Source: Methylomonas sp. (GTDB lineage Bacteria; Pseudomonadota; Gammaproteobacteria; Methylococcales; Methylomonadaceae). From it: a DNA stretch of 64,000 bases. The DNA lies in contig PERU01000008.1 of the NCBI GenBank assembly GCA_002928965.1, forward strand, positions 44,636 to 108,635, in the 5' to 3' direction. Numbering within the stretch: position 1 is the first letter of the stretch; each line of letters opens with the position of its first letter. A model generated the notes under the pieces. That model ran no database searches and had not been told where the DNA came from. It saw nothing but the letters and a program-made list of their open reading frames with translations. The position numbers were made by a program, and so were the translations under genes. Below are positions 1-9,177 of the stretch, piece after piece.

Positions 1-252
1 GTGCATTGCAATCCGCACAAACGCTATGAAGATGTGGCGGAGTTTTTATACGACCTGCGCCAGCCCAACCAAAAATTTATAAACCAATCCCGCCCGCCAC
101 TGCTGGAACGCAATCCGTTATTGTTCTGGAAAGTCGTTTCAAGCATGCTGGCGATTACAGTGCTGGCGCTATTGATAAAAATCAATCAGTCGTCGCAAAT
201 CGTAAAGCCCTTACAGGCGCCAGTGAGGACAGATTCCCCAGTGCAGAGTTGA
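1..252 (+). CDS. C-terminal end of a membrane-anchored Ser/Thr protein kinase (partial)
   Basis: The reading frame is open from the first base, so this is the 3' end of a gene that begins outside the window. The visible 83 residues carry a kinase C-lobe-like ending (HCNPHKRYEDVAEFLYDLR, reminiscent of the 'P.KRY.sa.ef..dL' end of Hanks-type kinases), a basic linker and one transmembrane segment (PLLFWKVVSSMLAITVLALLIKI, roughly residues 39-61). A short tail follows. This arrangement matches bifunctional kinase/phosphatase proteins that end in a C-terminal membrane anchor. The catalytic part is not visible, so the family call rests on the tail alone. The GTG at base 1 should not be read as the true start. 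Confidence 0.6.
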   Translation: MHCNPHKRYEDVAEFLYDLRQPNQKFINQSRPPLLERNPLLFWKVVSSMLAITVLALLIKINQSSQIVKPLQAPVRTDSPVQS

Positions 253-735
253 CTGTTTTCAGCTATTCGGAATTGAGTGTTGGAGCGTAAACGTTTGGCT
301 AATTCGAAAGCGTTGATTTATGGTTGAAACCAATCAAAATCCCATTTTCAACTTTGTTAAACAAGGCATTACAAGCTGAGGTGAGAGGTATATTGGTTGG
401 GCGAAAAATTTAATCTCAGACTGTTTGGCGCATTTTAGAGTCATTTCAGGCTATGCGACGAGAAACATCATGGGTGTAGTACTCATTTAATGTGCTCTAC
501 GGAATTTTTTCTTGGTGAAGTGCTGGGGTATCTGTTGGAAGTTATTCAGGCTTCGTGCTGGAGTGTATTTTCTTTTAAAGGGTGTAATGATGGCAAATGA
601 CGCTCATTTTCTAAAAATAGTGTGTTAATTAACATAGTCTAATAATATTTCTTGATGTCAGCCCTGGATTACCTAGTGGCAATAAATGGCCCAATTCATG
701 CTAATAAGCTAATGTTGACTTTTGTGTCAATGTAA
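253..735. other. Intergenic stretch, no gene recognised
   Basis: About 480 bases between the kinase tail and the riboswitch-like leader. It is AT-rich in its second half. No long reading frame, tRNA or clear terminator could be seen. The promoter of the downstream PEP-CTERM gene must lie here or just downstream, but no convincing -35/-10 pair was identified. Confidence 0.5.
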
Positions 736-820
736 CAGGTAATGAAAAAGCCACGCCCATCGTGAGATGGAGTCGGAAAGCGTTAGGTCTTGCCTCAAGA
801 CTGTAGCGCCGCCATTCCTG
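736..820 (+). promoter_or_regulatory. Probable cyclic-di-GMP-I (GEMM-I) riboswitch
   Basis: The leader of the PEP-CTERM gene folds as a three-way junction. The closing stem is CAGG(t)AATG (736-744) with CATTCCTG (813-820). A first hairpin, CCATC-GTGA-GATGG (757-770), has a GNRA tetraloop. Between the hairpins lies GTCGGAAAGCG (772-782), resembling the conserved GACGCAAAGCC of GEMM-I. The second hairpin is GTCTTG-CCT-CAAGAC (787-801), followed by TGTAGCGCCGCC, resembling the GUAGC.GGGUU strand. The GNRA loop and the spacing fit the tetraloop/receptor architecture of class I c-di-GMP aptamers. Some consensus positions differ, so ligand binding is inferred. The start codon lies 77 bases downstream. 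Confidence 0.55.
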
Positions 821-897
821 GGGACTTATTACGACGTGCAACACAACTTTCAATGTAATGCCGCGTCAAATCAATAAAAAAATGAGGTATTTAACTT

Positions 898-1884
898 ATG
901 ATGAAAACAAAATTAGCTCGTGCAATTACTTTGACTCTAGCGGGTGGCTCTCTGACTTTGGGCGCAGTGTCCAGCGCATCGGCTGCAGCGTCCGTATATT
1001 ACAATAATGGCTCACAGACGCGAGTTACTGGCACATACAGTACTGTAACAAGCACTGACGGTTTTGTTTGGGGTGGCGTGGGTTGGAGGGTTTTAAGCGG
1101 TAACAATGTCGGCTTCGTTAATCCGAACTGGGCCGGTACACACCCACTTGATGTGAACGGTAATCCGCTAACTGTTGGTTCGGCAAACTTTACCGGTTTG
1201 GCGGCCGGCCAAACCCCGTTTGGCTATCAAGGTTCATCGCATCTGAACTGGGCGGTAAATCTACAAAATATCGGTGACACTGCCACCGTGTCCAAAGCTA
1301 ACGCAGTGAGCACTTACGGCGCAGCTAATTCCACAAACGTCGAAGTCGACACTGGGGCCGGCGCTTGGCAGGATAACGGTACTACTATACAAGGCTGGAG
1401 ACACCAAACCGATATCGGTTTGATTCGGGTTGACAACGACATGACGCTGAAGATCAACATTGCGCGGGTATCCGATCCGCAGAACGGTACTTTGACCAAC
1501 GACAACTTCGGTGTAACGGTCTTTACCGGCATGGATACTAATACAGGCACATATAGCCATCATGGCTCTTGGAACTGTCCGTCCTGTGCAGCACCCACAG
1601 CTTCCTATACACACGACAACCCATTTGGAACAACTGGTTTGACTCATTTAACATTTGATCCAACAGTCGACACGGTCAACAGCATTTACTTCAATGCAGT
1701 CGCAGGCCAAGTCTATTCGATCTATGTGGGCGGTGCGGGCGTCGGTACTTGGAGTACCAATGTTTCAGACTATGCTTTGACCGTTCAGGCAGTCCCAGTC
1801 CCAGGTGCAGTCTGGCTGTTCGGTAGTGCGATGGCCGGTATGGTCGGTTTCAGTCGCCGCCGTAAAGCAGCTATCGCAGCTTAA
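898..1884 (+). CDS. Secreted PEP-CTERM-type protein (VPVPGAVWLFGS tail)
   Basis: A 328-residue exported protein of unknown function. The signal peptide spans about residues 1-30 (ending ..SSASAAAS). The body is low in charge and rich in Gly, Thr, Asn and Ser, as is usual for extracellular matrix proteins. The C-terminus has the sorting module: a VPVPGAVWLFGS motif near residue 300, a hydrophobic stretch (AMAGMVGF) and a basic end (SRRRK). Exosortase systems recognise such tails, though no exosortase gene is in the window. An HHGSWNCPSC segment near residue 220 is an unusual cluster of His and Cys that could bind metal or form a disulfide. The ATG at 898 is preceded by GAGG. The riboswitch-like leader upstream suggests control by c-di-GMP. 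Confidence 0.8.
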   Translation: MMKTKLARAITLTLAGGSLTLGAVSSASAAASVYYNNGSQTRVTGTYSTVTSTDGFVWGGVGWRVLSGNNVGFVNPNWAGTHPLDVNGNPLTVGSANFTGLAAGQTPFGYQGSSHLNWAVNLQNIGDTATVSKANAVSTYGAANSTNVEVDTGAGAWQDNGTTIQGWRHQTDIGLIRVDNDMTLKINIARVSDPQNGTLTNDNFGVTVFTGMDTNTGTYSHHGSWNCPSCAAPTASYTHDNPFGTTGLTHLTFDPTVDTVNSIYFNAVAGQVYSIYVGGAGVGTWSTNVSDYALTVQAVPVPGAVWLFGSAMAGMVGFSRRRKAAIAA

Positions 1885-2105
1885 ACAGGTTTATAACTGT
1901 TGAACACCTTTTGGTTGTTCGGAACATAGCTTTCAGGATACGTCAGGATGACTGCCAAGGATGGCGCACCTTTCTCCAGGCGGTTATAAAACCGCTCACA
2001 GCAGTAAATCCATTCAGCTCATCACCCCGTTTTTTCAGGCAGATTTCGTCTGACCCGGATCACTATAGGCTTTGATATACTTTCAAGCTTGTCTTGGAGA
2101 GGTCA

Positions 2106-3374
2106 ATGATGGTTGCCCGTCGGTGTTATACCCTGTTGTTCTATATCGGTTTGCCGGTTGTTTTGTTAAGGCTGTATTGGCGAGGTTTAAAAGCGCCTGC
2201 TTACAAACTGCGCTGGCAGGAGCGTTTGGGTATTTACAAATCGCCTTCCAAACAGCATTCAATCTGGTTTCATTGTGTTTCGGTGGGGGAGGCGGAAGCC
2301 GCGTTTTCACTGATCCGTTTGATGCAGGCCGAACAGCCTGCGCAACGGTTTTTAGTGACCACCACTACGCCAACCGGTTCTGCCAGAGTCAAGGCGGTGT
2401 TGGCTGATCAAGTTGAGCATGTTTATCTGCCATATGACTTGCCCGTTATCCTCAAGCGGTTTTTTGCGCATTTTCAGCCCAGAATGGCCATTTTCATGGA
2501 AAAGGAAATTTGGCCAAATACTTTTGCAGCCTGTGCAGTTCAGAATATTCCATTGTTTGTCATCAGTGCCCGCTTATCCGCGCGTTCAGCTCAAGCGTAT
2601 AAAAAAATTCCTTATCTGGTAAAGCCGGCTCTGCAATCTGTGACGTTGATTGCAGCCCAAACTGAAGCAGATGCCAAACGCTTAATCGAGATTGGTGCAC
2701 AGCCTGAGCACGTCAAGGTATTGGGCAATATCAAATTTGATCTATCTATTGAGGATAACGTGCTGGAAGCAGGGCAAGCCTTAAAGCAACAGGTCTTTGA
2801 CGGTCGATTTGTTTGGATATGGGCGAGTACTCATCACGACGAAGAGTCGCAGATGTTGTCGGTTTACCCACAACTAAAAAATCAGATTCCAAATTTGTTA
2901 GTGATTATTGCGCCACGGCATCCAGAACGTTTTGAAAGTGTGAAAAAATTATGTCAGCAGCAGGGCTTGAATACGGTCATGCGTAGTGAAGCGGCGGGTG
3001 TTTCGCAAGCTACCGATATTTATGTGGCAGACAGTATGGGTGAGTTGAAGATGCTCTATGCCTCAGCGGATGTGGCGTTTGTGGGCGGTAGTTTGGTGGC
3101 TGTGGGTGGGCATAATGTGCTTGAGCCGGCTTTGATCGGCACGCCGATTCTGTTTGGGTCGCAGATGTTTAACTTCAAGGAAATTGCCGAACGCATTTTG
3201 GCTGAACAGGCGGCGGTGCAATGTGAGAATGTTGATGAAATTGCCGCAGCCGTGACAAAAATTCACGCAGATCAGAATTACAAAAATATGTTGGTAGCTA
3301 GGGCAAAAGCGTTTGTGTTGCGTAATCAAGGTGCTACGCGGCGAACAGCCGATATGTTGTCGCAACGTCTGTAA
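2106..3374 (+). CDS. waaA: 3-deoxy-D-manno-octulosonic acid (Kdo) transferase
   Basis: This inner-membrane glycosyltransferase (GT30) adds Kdo from CMP-Kdo to lipid IVA, the first step of LPS inner-core assembly. The protein is about 422 residues, close to the usual 425. An N-terminal hydrophobic anchor (YTLLFYIGLPVVLLRLYW) is followed by WFHCVSVGEAEA (the GEv..a motif), TTTTPTGSA, a FMEKEIWPN motif (the ME.E.WPN signature) and the C-terminal VGGSLVAVGGHNVLEPA motif that binds the nucleotide sugar. ATG at 2106 or 2109 is preferred over the upstream TTG at 2094 because GGAGAGG (2096-2102) then serves as ribosome binding site. It is followed by argG on the same strand after about 95 bases. Confidence 0.95.
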   Translation: MMVARRCYTLLFYIGLPVVLLRLYWRGLKAPAYKLRWQERLGIYKSPSKQHSIWFHCVSVGEAEAAFSLIRLMQAEQPAQRFLVTTTTPTGSARVKAVLADQVEHVYLPYDLPVILKRFFAHFQPRMAIFMEKEIWPNTFAACAVQNIPLFVISARLSARSAQAYKKIPYLVKPALQSVTLIAAQTEADAKRLIEIGAQPEHVKVLGNIKFDLSIEDNVLEAGQALKQQVFDGRFVWIWASTHHDEESQMLSVYPQLKNQIPNLLVIIAPRHPERFESVKKLCQQQGLNTVMRSEAAGVSQATDIYVADSMGELKMLYASADVAFVGGSLVAVGGHNVLEPALIGTPILFGSQMFNFKEIAERILAEQAAVQCENVDEIAAAVTKIHADQNYKNMLVARAKAFVLRNQGATRRTADMLSQRL

Positions 3375-3470
3375 ATCGGTCGGTTAAGTTGCTGGCAGAT
3401 TGCGGAAACGCGGGATGAATTCCGTTATAATCGCCTCAATTTTTAATCGTCTAAAGGTGTGAAGCACATT

Positions 3471-4679
3471 ATGTCGGAAGTCAAAAAAGTCGTATTAGCC
3501 TATTCAGGCGGTCTGGATACCTCGGTTATTCTCAAGTGGTTGCAAGATGTTTATCAATGTGAAGTGGTGACCTTTACGGCGGACGTTGGGCAGGGTGAAG
3601 AGTTGGAGCCTGCACGTTCGAAAGCGACTGCTGCAGGTATCAAGGAAATTTACATCGACGATTTGCGTGAAGAATTTGCCCGCGATTTTATCTTCCCGAT
3701 GTTTCGCGCCAACACCATCTATGAAGGCGAATACTTGTTGGGCACATCAATTGCCCGGCCTTTGATTGCCAAACGACTGATCGAAATTGCCAATGAAACC
3801 GGCGCTGATGCGATTTCGCATGGCGCCACCGGAAAAGGCAACGACCAGGTGCGTTTTGAACTGGGTGCTTATGCATTGCGTCCGGATATTAAAGTCATTG
3901 CGCCATGGCGTGAATGGGATTTGACTTCTCGTCAAAAATTGCTGGATTACGCGGATACACACGGCATTCCAGTCGAAATGAAAAAAGGGAAAGCCTCGCC
4001 TTATTCGATGGACGCCAATTCGCTGCATATTTCCTATGAAGGCCGCGTTCTGGAAGATCCGTGGAACGAGCCGGAAGAAGACATGTGGCGCTGGACAGTT
4101 TCTCCGGAAAATGCGCCAGACGAAGCAGCCTATATCGAGCTGAGTTTTCAAAACGGCGACATCGTTGCCATTGATGGCGTGCCACATACCCCTCATCAGG
4201 TGATGGATAGGCTGAATAAAGTCGCAGGTGCCAACGGCATCGGTCGACTGGATATTGTTGAAAACCGCTACGTGGGCATGAAGTCCAGAGGTTGCTATGA
4301 AACGCCTGCCGGCACGGTGATGTTAAAAGCCCACCGCGCTATCGAATCACTGACTTTGGATCGGGAAGTGGCGCATTTGAAAGATGAATTAATGCCGCGT
4401 TATGCATCCTTGATTTACAACGGTTATTGGTGGAGCCCAGAGCGAAGCATGCTGCAAACCATGATTGACGCTTCTCAAGTTCATGTGAACGGTAAAGTGC
4501 GGGTGAAATTGTATAAAGGCAATGTGGTCGTTGTTGGGCGTTCATCGGATAATAGCTTGTTTGATGAAAATATCGCTACGTTTGAAGAAGATGGCGGCGC
4601 TTACAACCAAAAAGACGCTGAAGGCTTTATCAAATTAAATGCCTTGAGAATGCGGATTGCGGCTAAAAAAGGCCGTTGA
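3471..4679 (+). CDS. argG: Argininosuccinate synthase
   Basis: Joins citrulline and aspartate, using ATP, to give argininosuccinate in arginine biosynthesis (cytoplasmic). The 402-residue protein starts [20 protein letters not shown], containing the P-loop-like AYSGGLDTS motif of N-type ATP pyrophosphatases. It continues with [14 protein letters not shown], which contacts substrate, and YGYW-like NGYWWSPER near the C-terminal helix. The frame extends upstream to a GTG at 3459, but the ATG at 3471 gives the family's normal N-terminus. A GTTATAAT sequence (3423-3430) is a plausible -10. argA and argH lie elsewhere in this window, so the arginine genes are near each other but not in one operon. 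Confidence 0.97.
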   Translation: MSEVKKVVLAYSGGLDTSVILKWLQDVYQCEVVTFTADVGQGEELEPARSKATAAGIKEIYIDDLREEFARDFIFPMFRANTIYEGEYLLGTSIARPLIAKRLIEIANETGADAISHGATGKGNDQVRFELGAYALRPDIKVIAPWREWDLTSRQKLLDYADTHGIPVEMKKGKASPYSMDANSLHISYEGRVLEDPWNEPEEDMWRWTVSPENAPDEAAYIELSFQNGDIVAIDGVPHTPHQVMDRLNKVAGANGIGRLDIVENRYVGMKSRGCYETPAGTVMLKAHRAIESLTLDREVAHLKDELMPRYASLIYNGYWWSPERSMLQTMIDASQVHVNGKVRVKLYKGNVVVVGRSSDNSLFDENIATFEEDGGAYNQKDAEGFIKLNALRMRIAAKKGR

Positions 4680-4831
4680 GTTTTTCTTGTTGCCATAAAG
4701 CAGGACATTTTCAGTGAAGCTTGTATAATGGATTATTATGGTCGTGGCTGGCTTTGCAAAAGCAAAATTGTCTTTTTCAGTGATGCCAATGCCTTGATCG
4801 ATAGCTTCCTGATTAGCAAACTACAACAATA

Positions 4832-5452
4832 ATGAGCACTATGCCTGAGATTAATCTGGATGATGCCAACAGTGATTCGCGCGCGCTAGCCCTGATACAG
4901 GCTGTGCAAAAACATCATGCCTTGGTGAAAGCTAATAGGTATTTGTTGGCGCTGGTATTTATGTTGATGATTGCTGTTTTTGTAATGGGTGTCTTAATAA
5001 TGCCCAAACAAAAATCCTTGAATGAATTGAAGTCCAATCAGGCGGAAGTGGCTGCCTATGCACTGCATAATCCAGTCATTTCCGCAGAAATTAATGTGCT
5101 GAAAGGGCAGTTATTTGGATTGGTGAGTGGCTCAATTGAAAGCAAGTTACGTTCGCTGGAAGAAAATATCAAACGTGGCAGCGTGGTAGATTCTTTGAAC
5201 ACACTGCAAGATTTAAAAAGTGACGTAAAAGTATTAAGCACATATTCTAATGTGCCCCAAGCCGAGAATAAGGGGTTGGTTGCTAATCAACAATTGATTA
5301 AGGAACTGACCGATTTAAAAGATCTGGTTTACATGACCTTTATATCTTGCGGGCTCATGATTGCCGGTTTGGCAGGTGTGTGGCTACGACACCGTTATCG
5401 CTTGACCCATCATAGAAAAAACACACTGTATTTGCGCAATCGGCTGGATTAA
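4832..5452 (+). CDS. Unknown membrane protein with two TM segments and a periplasmic coiled region
   Basis: A 206-residue protein whose family I do not recognise. Residues about 38-60 (YLLALVFMLMIAVFVMGVLIM) and 165-187 (LVYMTFISCGLMIAGLAGVWL) are transmembrane. The roughly 100 residues between them are polar and helical, with heptad-like Leu spacing, suggesting a periplasmic coiled coil. A short basic tail follows (RHRYRLTHHRKN). Both ends would be cytoplasmic. No strong ribosome binding site precedes the ATG at 4832. A strong bidirectional terminator lies just downstream. The topology resembles small membrane sensors or scaffolds, but no catalytic motif is visible. Confidence 0.7.
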   Translation: MSTMPEINLDDANSDSRALALIQAVQKHHALVKANRYLLALVFMLMIAVFVMGVLIMPKQKSLNELKSNQAEVAAYALHNPVISAEINVLKGQLFGLVSGSIESKLRSLEENIKRGSVVDSLNTLQDLKSDVKVLSTYSNVPQAENKGLVANQQLIKELTDLKDLVYMTFISCGLMIAGLAGVWLRHRYRLTHHRKNTLYLRNRLD

Positions 5453-5498
5453 ATATCTGCTGCTTGAAAAAATAACAGTTTCAAATTCAGACGTGCAT

Positions 5499-5534
5499 AA
5501 AAAAGCCGCCACACAATCTGTGTGGCGGCTTTTT
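5499..5534. terminator. Bidirectional intrinsic terminator
   Basis: A perfect 10-bp stem, GCCGCCACAC (5505-5514) with GTGTGGCGGC (5520-5529), and a 5-base loop. It is flanked by AAAAAA on the left and TTTTT on the right. It can stop both the upstream plus-strand membrane gene and the minus-strand cytochrome gene that converges on it. Confidence 0.9.
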
Positions 5535-5552
5535 GTGTTCTAGCGGATGACT

Positions 5553-5888
5553 TTATTTGCTCAAGTAGCTATAAATTGCGTCGATCGCTTGGTCTTCGGT
5601 CATGTTAGCTTTTTTCACAGGACCAACTTCCATGATAGCTGCGGTTGCTTTAGGCATACCGTTTTTGCCTTCTTTCAAAACTTTGGCGAATTGATCTTTA
5701 GGCAGTTTGCCGGCTTTGATCAGTTCTTTCAATTGTGGGTTAGAAGCGATGTCATGGCAAGCGCCGCAACCACGGCCAAAAGCACGCTCATAAATTTTCG
5801 CGCCTACTTCTTCTGCTTCGTTAGCTGCTACTTGACCGCTGATGGCAATCAGAGCTGCGCCTACCAATAAACCAAATGATTTTTTCAT
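5553..5888 (-). CDS. Small periplasmic class I cytochrome c
   Basis: A 111-residue secreted monohaem cytochrome. It has a signal peptide (MKKSFGLLVGAALIAISGQVAA), a single CGACH haem-attachment motif (CxxCH) near residues 40-44, and a plausible distal Met ligand in GKNGMPKA. The C-terminal helix (EDQAIDAIYSYLSK) is typical of short soluble electron carriers of the c5/c553 type. It would shuttle electrons in the periplasm; the partner cannot be named from sequence. The gene stands alone, facing a shared terminator downstream and a roughly 200-base gap upstream. In methylotrophs such small cytochromes are common around respiratory chains, but nothing nearby points to a specific dehydrogenase. 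Confidence 0.85.
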   Translation of the reverse strand: MKKSFGLLVGAALIAISGQVAANEAEEVGAKIYERAFGRGCGACHDIASNPQLKELIKAGKLPKDQFAKVLKEGKNGMPKATAAIMEVGPVKKANMTEDQAIDAIYSYLSK

Positions 5889-6090
5889 TATTATGTTCTC
5901 TCGTTGTGATTAAAAAAAGACTATGAACCACTGTAGTAACTCATAGACCAATGGAAAAAGTCAGGAAAGCATAGGGAATTTTAGAGAAAAATTCAATCGA
6001 TTTTCACTAAAACAGGACGATTTCACTGGCTTGCGACTACATTGTTTCCAATAAAGCTTAAAGTTTTCTGAATCGATACAATCATTAAAA

Positions 6091-7485
6091 TTAAGCGTGT
6101 TGCGAAGATTGAAACCAACTCAGTTTTTCATGTAACAGCACCACCGTGCCCACGATAATTAAAGTGGGTGGTTTGATGTGTTCATGTTCGACACGTTGGG
6201 GCATATCGGACAGTGTGCCTGTTAGCACCCGCTGCTGTGGGGTAGTACCTTGTTGCACGATGGCGATAGGATGATCTGCCGGGCAGCCGTTATCGATGAG
6301 TGCCTGACAAATGCTCTGCAAGCCTACCAGCCCCATATAGATGACGATGGTTTGATTGGGTACCGCCAGTTGCTTCCAGTTTAGATTGACGTTGCCGTCC
6401 TTCAAATGACCGGTTACAAACGTACAGGACTGGGCATGATCGCGATGGGTTAGCGGAATGCCGGCATAGCTGGCGCAACCAGCAGCTGCAGTGATGCCGG
6501 GTACGACTTGAAAATCGATACCTTGCTGCATCAAGGTTTCAATTTCTTCGCCGCCTCGGCCAAAAATAAACGGATCACCGCCTTTTAAACGCGCCACGCG
6601 TTTACCGGACAAAGCCAATTCTGCCAGCAGTTCGTTAATCGATTCTTGCGGTAGGCTGTGATTGCTGCGTTGCTTGCCGACATAGATTTTTTCCGCGTCG
6701 CGTCTGGCCATTTCCAAAACGCCATCCGATACCAAACGATCGTAAACAATCACATCCGCCTGCTGCATCAGCCGCAAGGCACGAAAGGTCAGCAAATCCG
6801 GATCACCGGGACCGGCACCGATTAAGTACACTTCGCCTTTATTAGCTGTTTTTGAAGCCAGCGCCAGACTGGATTTAAGTTCAGATTCTGCTTCCTGGAT
6901 TTTACCGGCGAAAACCAGTTCCGCTACCCGGCCTTGCAGCATGTTTTCCCAAAAGATACGCCGTAATGGCGGCTCTTTGATGGTTTGCTTGACCAGCAGT
7001 CTGAAATCTTCGGCAAACTGCCCCAGTCGGCCATAGGCTGCCGGTATGGTGCTTTCAATTTTTGACCGCAAAATCCGTGCTAAAACCGGTGAAACACCGC
7101 CGGATGAAATCGCTGCTATCAAGGGCGAACGATCGACGATGGCTGGAAAAATAAAACTGCACAGATCCGGGTTGTCGACCACATTGACGGGAATGTTGTG
7201 TTTATCCGCTGTTGCAGCAATCAGTTCGTTGGTTGCTCTTTGGTTGGTGGCTGAAACCACCAAGCGCATACCAATGACATCATCCTCAGTAAATCGCTGT
7301 TGACGGATAGTCAGGTTGAAGCGGGATTGCATATTCTGTACCTGTTCACTGACATGTTCGGCAACAACACTGATTTGGGCGCCAGTTCTGCCCAATAAAT
7401 CAATTTTACGCGCGGCTATTTCGCCTGCGCCAACAACCAGACAAGGTTGATCTTTGAGTTTGATAAAAAGCGGGAAGTAATCCAT
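6091..7485 (-). CDS. cysG: Siroheme synthase (trifunctional CysG)
   Basis: Makes siroheme from uroporphyrinogen III by methylation, NAD-dependent oxidation and iron insertion. The N-terminal part holds the precorrin-2 dehydrogenase/ferrochelatase with a Rossmann motif (CLVVGAGEIAARKIDLL). The C-terminal half is the SAM uroporphyrinogen methyltransferase, with GAGPGDPDLLTFRALRLM, the GGDPFIFGRGGEE loop and the PGITAAAGCASYAGIPLTHRD motif. From the ATG at 7485 the protein has 464 residues, near E. coli CysG (457). The frame extends upstream to 7602, but those extra residues are not family-like and would overlap the divergent tusA-like gene. Siroheme serves sulfite and nitrite reductases. Confidence 0.96.
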   Translation of the reverse strand: MDYFPLFIKLKDQPCLVVGAGEIAARKIDLLGRTGAQISVVAEHVSEQVQNMQSRFNLTIRQQRFTEDDVIGMRLVVSATNQRATNELIAATADKHNIPVNVVDNPDLCSFIFPAIVDRSPLIAAISSGGVSPVLARILRSKIESTIPAAYGRLGQFAEDFRLLVKQTIKEPPLRRIFWENMLQGRVAELVFAGKIQEAESELKSSLALASKTANKGEVYLIGAGPGDPDLLTFRALRLMQQADVIVYDRLVSDGVLEMARRDAEKIYVGKQRSNHSLPQESINELLAELALSGKRVARLKGGDPFIFGRGGEEIETLMQQGIDFQVVPGITAAAGCASYAGIPLTHRDHAQSCTFVTGHLKDGNVNLNWKQLAVPNQTIVIYMGLVGLQSICQALIDNGCPADHPIAIVQQGTTPQQRVLTGTLSDMPQRVEHEHIKPPTLIIVGTVVLLHEKLSWFQSSQHA

Positions 7486-7560
7486 CGGTGCTTGATTTTC
7501 GAAGGCTGGGGTTGGTGTTATGATGAAAGCGTCTATCGTAAACGGTGAGTAAGCAAAAAA

Positions 7561-7791
7561 ATGATCGAATTTGATTTGGAAGTTGATGCCAGCGGTCTGC
7601 AATGTCCGTTACCGCTGTTGCGACTCAAAAAAGCCATCATGGAAATTGACAGTGGCAAAGTGGTAAAAGTGATTGCCACTGATCCAGCCGCGCATCTGGA
7701 TTTCGGCGTCTATATCGATCAAGCGGGACATATTCCGCTGAAAATTCTCAAGGAAGCCGACAAACAGATTTTCTTTATACAGAAAAAGTAG
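7561..7791 (+). CDS. tusA: TusA-like sulfurtransferase (SirA family)
   Basis: A 76-residue protein with the TusA fold signature: a beta strand, then GLQCPLPLLRLKKA with the C-P-x-P motif (Cys near residue 15), and the later ATDPAAHLDF segment matching the 'T.D......I..w' region. TusA family proteins carry persulfide sulfur for tRNA thiolation, molybdenum cofactor or sulfur metabolism. The gene is divergent from cysG across a short interval, so the two may share regulatory DNA. Both concern sulfur chemistry (siroheme for sulfite reductase). Whether it is the tRNA-thiolation TusA or a paralogue cannot be decided here, as no tusBCD genes are present. Confidence 0.8.
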   Translation: MIEFDLEVDASGLQCPLPLLRLKKAIMEIDSGKVVKVIATDPAAHLDFGVYIDQAGHIPLKILKEADKQIFFIQKK

Positions 7792-7845
7792 AATCGATTC
7801 AATACTATATTTTTAATTGTTCAGTCAATACAATCTGTTTTTCAT

Positions 7846-8502
7846 TCAGTCTCGGAAACTTATGATCGGCCAACCCGATTCCTGGGCGGCCAGTCGTAAT
7901 TTATCGTCCGGATCGACGGCGACAGGATGGTCGACCAGTTTAAGCAGTGGCAAGTCATTGTGTGAGTCACTGTAAAAATAGCTGCCAGCCATGGTTTCAC
8001 CTGAACTGGCTAACCATTCTTCCAGCAAGGTGACTTTGCCTTGCTGGAAGCAGGGCGTGCCGATAAATTTACCTGTGTATTGATCGTCTTCCATTTCCGG
8101 TGTTGTGGCCAGCAAAATACCAATGCCGTAAAGTTTGACGATGGGTTCGGTGACAAAACGATTGGTGGCGGTAATAACCATCAGGGTATCGCCGGCGGCA
8201 CGATGTTTTTCTACCTGCGCATGCGCAGCAGGCAGTGTGATGGGCTTAATTACGGTTTCCACGAATTGTTCGCGCCAGCGATACAATTGCTCGGCATCGT
8301 GCATAGCCAGCGGTTTTAGGGAGAAATCCAGAAACGCCACTATATCCAGCGTGCCATGTTTGTAGTCTTCGTAAAACTTGGCGTTGGCTGCTTCATAATA
8401 ATCTTTGTCGACAATGCCGTGATCGACTAAAAATTGGCCCCATAAAAAATCGCTGTCATTGGCAATCAGTGTGTTATCCAAATCAAAAATCGCTAAGCTC
8501 AC
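7846..8502 (-). CDS. HAD-IB family phosphatase
   Basis: A 218-residue cytoplasmic hydrolase of the haloacid dehalogenase superfamily, subfamily IB (SerB-like). Motif I is FDLDNTL near residues 5-11 (nucleophile and acid Asp). Motif II is the VITATNRF segment, with T/S in the expected place. Motif IV is [11 protein letters not shown] near residue 178, with the paired Asp residues that bind Mg. The cap between motifs I and II is helical, as in PSP-like enzymes. The substrate is not evident; related proteins dephosphorylate phosphoserine, histidinol phosphate or phospholipid intermediates. It is divergent from rppH, whose start is about 150 bases away. Confidence 0.88.
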   Translation of the reverse strand: MSLAIFDLDNTLIANDSDFLWGQFLVDHGIVDKDYYEAANAKFYEDYKHGTLDIVAFLDFSLKPLAMHDAEQLYRWREQFVETVIKPITLPAAHAQVEKHRAAGDTLMVITATNRFVTEPIVKLYGIGILLATTPEMEDDQYTGKFIGTPCFQQGKVTLLEEWLASSGETMAGSYFYSDSHNDLPLLKLVDHPVAVDPDDKLRLAAQESGWPIISFRD

Positions 8503-8652
8503 AATAAACCTGTCAGATTAAATAAAACTAAAGCGGCTTATGGCTTCCGCCGCATATTTGTGGAACAATTGCGCCATTCAATTAATGGTCTGCCCGAGTA
8601 CGATTTTAGCATTCAGTCGTTACTGCAGGCGGCAAATAATACAGGTTTTTAC

Positions 8653-9177
8653 ATGATAGACTCGAAAGGATACCGGCCTAATGTCGGCATTATCCTTTGC
8701 AATAACGAGGGTCGTCTGTTTTGGGCAAAGCGCAAAGGCGCTAATTCGTGGCAATTTCCGCAAGGCGGAATCGATTGCAACGAAGATCCTGAAACCGCGA
8801 TGTATCGTGAATTGTGGGAGGAGACAGGCTTGCGTGCGGAGCACGTGCAGATGTTGGGGCGCACCCGCTACTGGCTGCGTTACAAATTGCCTGAGCGGTA
8901 TATTCGTAAGAATTCGTTACCGTTGTGTATTGGTCAGAAGCAAATCTGGTTTATGTTGCGACTGGTCAGCGATGAGTCAGTGGTACGTTTCGATTGCGGC
9001 CAAAAGCAGGAGTTTGATAACTTCCGCTGGGTCGAATACTGGTATCCGCTGCAGGATGTGGTCTATTTCAAACGCCGCGTGTATCGAAAAGCCATGGATG
9101 AGTTGGGCTGTTTGTTAACCGCTGACGATGTCGAGGTTGATCCAGCCGGTTACCTCTGTGGACCCAAGGACGATTAA
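8653..9177 (+). CDS. rppH: RNA pyrophosphohydrolase (Nudix)
   Basis: Removes pyrophosphate from the 5' triphosphate end of mRNA, which triggers RNase E-dependent decay. The start [15 protein letters not shown] is the standard RppH N-terminus, so the ATG at 8653 is chosen over the ORF start at 8560. The Nudix box is present ([20 protein letters not shown], then TGL). [14 protein letters not shown] precedes it. The 174-residue length matches the family. The gene converges with cpdA and their stop codons overlap by four bases (9174-9177). No operon partner such as ptsP is visible. Confidence 0.95.
   Translation: MIDSKGYRPNVGIILCNNEGRLFWAKRKGANSWQFPQGGIDCNEDPETAMYRELWEETGLRAEHVQMLGRTRYWLRYKLPERYIRKNSLPLCIGQKQIWFMLRLVSDESVVRFDCGQKQEFDNFRWVEYWYPLQDVVYFKRRVYRKAMDELGCLLTADDVEVDPAGYLCGPKDD

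Noticed and set aside
1261..1647. Long minus-strand frame inside the PEP-CTERM gene
   Set aside because: Cys- and Val-rich translation with no family features; it is the antisense shadow of a well-supported secreted protein.
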